Made by a program: the position numbers and the translations under genes | Shown here: positions 60,345-64,000 of the stretch, piece after piece | How the letters are laid out: each line of letters starts with the position of its first letter | Position numbering within the stretch: the stretch's first letter is position 1 | Notes under the pieces: generated by a model | Seen by the model: the letters and a program-made list of their open reading frames with translations, nothing else | Databases searched by the model: none | Told to the model about the DNA's origin: nothing | DNA from: Mesobacillus jeotgali | Lineage (GTDB): Bacteria; Bacillota; Bacilli; Bacillales; Cytobacillaceae | DNA: 64,000 nt | NCBI RefSeq assembly: GCF_900166585.1 | Contig: NZ_FVZC01000009.1 | Location: 1,623,444 to 1,687,443 of the forward strand | Direction of reading: 5' to 3'

Positions 60345-60372
60345 ATTATATTCATTAATCTAGTTTTAGCAA
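60345..60372 (-). promoter_or_regulatory. Promoter of the subtilisin gene
   Basis: Minus strand TTGCTA (60372-60367), 16-bp spacer and TATAAT (60350-60345), 30 bp ahead of the ATG. The rest of the 277-bp gap shows no other element. Confidence 0.6.
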
Positions 60373-60559
60373 TATAATGAATTCGACAGGAAAAACTTGA
60401 TATTATGCGGAAAATTAGGTCTTTTTCATCATTCGCTTATCCTCTTCCCTATTAATGAAGATAGTTAAATAAACACAAAGAATCATTTTTAGTTAAATCC
60501 ACTTGATTTGATTCGACACTATCTGCATCAAAAACAGTCCTTATTTACCAGTAAAAACG

Positions 60560-60598
60560 AGAAAAAAATAGGACCTGGACAGTGTCCAGGCCCTACTT
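60560..60598 (-). terminator. Terminator of the yxlEFG-like operon
   Basis: TAGG.CCTGGACA/TGTCCAGG.CCTA followed on the minus strand by T7. Confidence 0.88.
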
Positions 60599-61372
60599 TG
60601 CCAGTTCTTTTCTCTTAAAAATGTAAACCGCAAGGATGAGGCATAAGATATTCATAGATACAGTTATGACTGCAGCTGGCCAAATATGTTCAGACCATAT
60701 ACCTGAAATCAATCTTTCAGAGACATAGGAAACAAGTTGTGTCGGGCTCCATTCTAACAGGTGCTGAAAAGATCCTCCTATCATTGTACTAATGAACACC
60801 ACCGAAAGAACTGCCACTGCGGCTGCTCCCGGATGAATAAACACGGCGCTGCATAGTATCAAGAAGGACAACACGGTAGCGAGCCATAATGAGTATAGTC
60901 CAAAGGACTCCATGAAACTCTTAAATGGGATAAAGTCAAAAAGAACACCAGTATAATACCAGCTTGCCAGCATTCCAAGGAATATAGAAACGATGATCAG
61001 TATGAGTGCTGCTGTCCACTTGGAAGTGATGTAAGCCACATAAGAGACAGGTTTGACAAGGATCAGTTGGGCAACGCCACTTTTTCTTTCGGCCGAAACC
61101 ATCCCCATAAAGGATAGAGAAATTAATAAAATCCCAATCATCTGGTATTGTCCCAGGCTCATGAGGAAAACTTCCTGAGGAGATGGCACGGGCATTTCAA
61201 ATACTGCTCCCTCTGGAAGACCGCCAACAGAATTGATGATTTCCGGTAAATAATAAGTAGACAGCGGATCCATTACTCCTAGCAAAATAAAAGAGATTGG
61301 CATCCAAATCCATTTGTAATTTCTGGCCATTTCAAGGAATTCTTTATTTAATAGCGTGAACCACTGCATCAT
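60593..61372 (-). CDS. ABC-2-type permease (YxlG-like)
   Basis: 259 residues and six transmembrane helices, including LISLSFMGMVSAERKSGVAQLILVKPVSY, the cytoplasmic coupling region of ABC-2 exporters. It starts within the stop codon of the ATPase gene (ATGA overlap). With the two upstream genes it matches the B. subtilis yxlE-yxlF-yxlG order. Substrate unknown. Confidence 0.85.
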   Translation of the reverse strand: MMQWFTLLNKEFLEMARNYKWIWMPISFILLGVMDPLSTYYLPEIINSVGGLPEGAVFEMPVPSPQEVFLMSLGQYQMIGILLISLSFMGMVSAERKSGVAQLILVKPVSYVAYITSKWTAALILIIVSIFLGMLASWYYTGVLFDFIPFKSFMESFGLYSLWLATVLSFLILCSAVFIHPGAAAVAVLSVVFISTMIGGSFQHLLEWSPTQLVSYVSERLISGIWSEHIWPAAVITVSMNILCLILAVYIFKRKELAK

Positions 61373-62277
61373 TTTTTCACCACTCTCATGAACACATCTT
61401 CAAGACTGATGGAACCAATTTCAAATTTTTCAAGCGGCCAGTCAGCCTTTAATGCCTGGCTAAGAACAGCTTCTTTGACTGCCTCAAGATCCTCAGTATA
61501 AATACTTGCTTTATTTCCTTCAGTTTGAATGGATATAATATTTTCCTTGTTTAAAAAAACATCCAGGAACTCATAGGCATCCTGAGTAAAGACTATGTCA
61601 ATTTTTGACTGATGGTATTTCTCCCGGAATTCTTCCATTGTTCCCGATTCTATCAGCTCACCATTATGAAGAAACAAAATACTTTCACAAACTTCTTCAG
61701 CGTCATTCAAGATATGTGTAGAGAATAGTACGGTTGCATCCCTCTTTAACTTATCCAGCAGTTCAAGAACTTCTCTTCTTCCAAAAGGGTCTAAAGCTGA
61801 AACGGGTTCATCGAGCATGATTAACTTGGGTCTATGGATGATTGCCTGGGCAATCCCCAGGCGCTGTTTCATTCCTCCAGAAAACTTTCCGATTCTCCTG
61901 TTTTTCGAGTCTGCTATGCCCACAAGCTCTAGAAGCTCGGCGGACCTTGCCCGGGCTACCTTCGGTTCCAATCCGGATAGCTTCCCAACATACTCGAGAA
62001 ACTCCCTGGCGGTCATCCAGTCATGGAATACTGGATGTTGCGGGAGATAACCAATCAGTCGGCGATGATCACCACCTATTTTTTCTCCCTCGAAATGAAT
62101 ACTGCCTTTAGAAGGCTGAAGCAAACCGGATATCATTTTTAAGGTTGTTGTTTTCCCCGCCCCATTGGCCCCAATAAGAGCTATACATTTTCCTGTCTCC
62201 AGTTCAAAATTCAGTCCTTTAACCACTTTTAATTCCTTGAAGCTTTTTTCTAAATTCTCCACTCGGACAAACGCCAT
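61369..62277 (-). CDS. ABC transporter ATP-binding protein (YxlF-like)
   Basis: 302 residues from ATG 62277, which overlaps the preceding stop (TAATG); GGAG is upstream. Walker A is LIGANGAGKTTT, the signature is FSGGMKQRLGIAQA and Walker B is LIMLDEPVSALDP, followed by STHIL. The C-terminal extension is typical of ABC-2 export ATPases. It powers the adjacent permease. Confidence 0.93.
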   Translation of the reverse strand: MAFVRVENLEKSFKELKVVKGLNFELETGKCIALIGANGAGKTTTLKMISGLLQPSKGSIHFEGEKIGGDHRRLIGYLPQHPVFHDWMTAREFLEYVGKLSGLEPKVARARSAELLELVGIADSKNRRIGKFSGGMKQRLGIAQAIIHRPKLIMLDEPVSALDPFGRREVLELLDKLKRDATVLFSTHILNDAEEVCESILFLHNGELIESGTMEEFREKYHQSKIDIVFTQDAYEFLDVFLNKENIISIQTEGNKASIYTEDLEAVKEAVLSQALKADWPLEKFEIGSISLEDVFMRVVKK

Positions 62278-62477
62278 TACTGATTTCTCCTTCCAAGCAC
62301 AAAGTACAGGATGGGACCAATAATATTGATCACCAATATGATGACAGCCCAAAGCCATTTAGGTCCATTTGTTTTTTCTATTTTTATCAAGTCAACAAGC
62401 GCCACAACCAATAGAATTGCCTGTATCACAAGTATTGGCGCAAGTAGTGCCCAGTTTACATCTGCAAGTATTTCCAT
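62277..62477 (-). CDS. PLDc_N-domain small membrane protein (YxlE-like)
   Basis: 66 residues from ATG 62477 (GGGGTT upstream). Two transmembrane helices and KTNGPKWLWAVIILVINIIGP give the PLD-nuclease N-terminal domain. In B. subtilis YxlE sits in the sigY operon and dampens SigY activity. No sigma factor gene is visible here, so it is the first gene of a shortened operon. Confidence 0.88.
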   Translation of the reverse strand: MEILADVNWALLAPILVIQAILLVVALVDLIKIEKTNGPKWLWAVIILVINIIGPILYFVLGRRNQ

Positions 62478-62538
62478 ATCCTTAACCCCCTCATTTGTTT
62501 TACAATCATAAGACGCCTGAGAAGGAAAAACGTTCAAA

Positions 62539-62570
62539 AAAATATCCGGCAGTATTTCTGCCGGAAAATT
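62539..62570 (-). terminator. Terminator after the DUF4870 gene
   Basis: TCCGGCA/TGCCGGA (62545-62551, 62559-62565) followed on the minus strand by T7. Confidence 0.85.
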
Positions 62571-62586
62571 TTAAAGACTATTTTTA

Positions 62587-62907
62587 CTACAAAATCCTGA
62601 AGATGAATGGAATACGATATTCTTGGCCTTCATATGCTTTTATTGCTCCTATAATGGTGAATACGATGGCTAAAATCCCAATCACCCACAACATAAAAAT
62701 TCCTACTAACAGGATGACGAGAATTCCGCTGACAATTCCATATACTGTATAAGAAATAAAAAAGTTCATATATTCCCTTCCATGGTAATCAACATAACTG
62801 GAATCATCCTTTTTTAACAGCCAGATAATCAGCGGACCAAGAAAAGCAGTAAAAAAGCTGATCACATAAATGCCTGCTGCAATAAGCCGTTCATCATTTT
62901 TTGGCAT
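62587..62907 (-). CDS. DUF4870 membrane protein
   Basis: 106 residues with three transmembrane helices. FLGPLIIWLLKKDDSSYVDYHGREYMNFF is the family hallmark (also called Tic20-like or YtkA-linked in some sets). Function unknown. GGGGGG precedes the ATG. Confidence 0.85.
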   Translation of the reverse strand: MPKNDERLIAAGIYVISFFTAFLGPLIIWLLKKDDSSYVDYHGREYMNFFISYTVYGIVSGILVILLVGIFMLWVIGILAIVFTIIGAIKAYEGQEYRIPFIFRIL

Positions 62908-63067
62908 CGTAATTCCCCCCTATAACCTCATAGTTAACTTACGGAAAAGTCTTAAAAAAGTTTCATGATTGCTGAACTTTTTCCATAAAAATAAATGTTC
63001 GGGTTTTTAATTTAAAAAGATTACCAGTCTGCCATGAAGGAAAAATAAAGACAGGATAGGATGGAAC

Positions 63068-64000
63068 ATGAATAGAATTTTATTAAAGAACGCCAATCTA
63101 ATCCCTATAACCTCTGAACAAAAATTAAAATGTGATGTTCTCATAAAGGAAGGAAAAATATCCAAAGTTCAACCTGACATTCCGTTCAAATCTGGAGATA
63201 AAGTTATTGACTGCTCTTATAATTATTTGCTTCCTGGCTTCATCGATGTCCATACTCACCTCGGGCTTTATGATGAAGGTACTGGCTGGGCCGGCAATGA
63301 CGCGAACGAAACGATTGAGCCGATGAGTCCACACGTCCGGGCAATAGACGGTGTGTATCCGCTTGATCCAGCATTCAACGATGCACTGAAATATGGGATA
63401 ACAACGGCTCATGTTATGCCAGGAAGTGCCAATGTGATTGGCGGAACTACATCTGTTATCAAAACAGCTGGAAAAAATATCAGTAATATGATCATTCAGG
63501 AGACAGCGGGGCTGAAAATTGCATTAGGGGAAAATCCAAAACGAATTCACAGTATGGGAAATAAAGACTCCATCACACGCATGGGCATCATGGGGATGCT
63601 GAGGGAAGCATTTTACGAGGCGATGAATGCCGATAATCCGGAATCGTTGAGAGTCCATCCAATAATTAAAGCGTTGAAAAGGGAAATTCCTGTAAGAATC
63701 CATGCTCATCGAGCTGATGATATCATGTCAGCCATAAGATTTGCAGAAGAATTCAATCTGGATTTACGTATCGAGCATTGTACTGAAGGACATTTGATTG
63801 CAGATGAACTTGCCGGGCTAAATTTAAAAGTTTCTGTAGGTCCCACACTCACCCGCCGTTCAAAGGTGGAACTCAAGAATAAGAGCTGGAAAACCTATCA
63901 GGAATTGACAGATCGTGGTGTTGAAGTTTCTGTGACTACAGATCATCCCTACACTCCCATCCAGTACCTGAACCTATGTGCTTCTATTGCGGTTAGGGAA
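63068..64000 (+). CDS. Amidohydrolase (imidazolonepropionase-like), 5' part
   Basis: 311 codons to the window edge, open at the 3' end. The metal site is GFIDVHTHLG (His-x-His). IHAHRADDIM and IEHCTEGHLI supply further ligands, and TTDHPYTP is likely the last Asp. This fits metal-dependent hydrolases such as imidazolonepropionase-related or isoaspartyl-type enzymes. The substrate cannot be read. AGGATGG lies ahead of the ATG. Confidence 0.87.
   Translation, partial: MNRILLKNANLIPITSEQKLKCDVLIKEGKISKVQPDIPFKSGDKVIDCSYNYLLPGFIDVHTHLGLYDEGTGWAGNDANETIEPMSPHVRAIDGVYPLDPAFNDALKYGITTAHVMPGSANVIGGTTSVIKTAGKNISNMIIQETAGLKIALGENPKRIHSMGNKDSITRMGIMGMLREAFYEAMNADNPESLRVHPIIKALKREIPVRIHAHRADDIMSAIRFAEEFNLDLRIEHCTEGHLIADELAGLNLKVSVGPTLTRRSKVELKNKSWKTYQELTDRGVEVSVTTDHPYTPIQYLNLCASIAVRE

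Overview
The window is chromosomal DNA of a low-GC, spore-forming Bacillaceae, most like the Bacillus/Mesobacillus group. Evidence: strong GGAGG-type ribosome binding sites with frequent TTG and GTG starts, class I rho-independent terminators at most gene ends, many Bacillus-type families (NrnB, YdjO, YhjQ-type Csp, YxlEFG, an Sda-like kinase inhibitor, Ku/LigD), CcpA cre sites and tandem tRNA-Trp T-boxes. I see no prophage, no CRISPR array and no recognisable defence island. The only transposase gene is one IS200-type tnpA.

Layout. 1-9.6 kb: 5' end of an alkaline phosphatase gene with a Pho-box array, a DD-carboxypeptidase, NrnB, an anchored cupredoxin, pyruvate formate-lyase and its activase behind an FNR-type promoter, a CcdA-like membrane protein, and a MifM-like leader peptide upstream of a second YidC. 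9.6-20.7 kb: an ABC-F ribosome-protection gene behind an attenuator leader, a two-gene fluoride channel (crcB pair), acetyltransferases, SRAP, an acyl-CoA ligase with a cre site, a small gene with two in-frame TGA codons, a rhodanese/metallo-beta-lactamase persulfide enzyme with a CstR-like operator, an Sda-like peptide and a NERD protein. 20.8-28.8 kb: a 1.1-kb array of 52-bp repeats, odhAB (2-oxoglutarate dehydrogenase) and mnmH (tRNA 2-selenouridine synthase).

29-37 kb: a complete trpEGDCFBA operon behind two consecutive Trp T-boxes. 37-46.4 kb: MOSC protein, MFS exporter, hydrolase, a type I toxin locus, DUF2935, the IS200-type element, fruRKA and a LysE-type exporter. 46.5-49 kb: tRNA-Leu(CAG), a second array with the same 52-bp period, one copy of a dispersed ~190-bp element, YdjO and a second LysE-type exporter. 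49-64 kb: phosphoesterase, sulfite-oxidase-like protein, GreA-like factor, Ku and LigD (spore NHEJ), DapF, Csp copper protein, a subtilisin, a YxlEFG-type ABC exporter, DUF4870, and the 5' part of an amidohydrolase gene.

The most interesting material lies between and ahead of genes: two arrays of 52-bp units that both sit between convergent transcripts, an arrest-peptide/hairpin switch in front of yidC, an attenuator in front of the ABC-F gene, a 29-codon toxin whose mRNA has complementary 5' and 3' ends, a 60-codon frame with two TGA codons in a genome that also carries mnmH, and a small dispersed element present three times.
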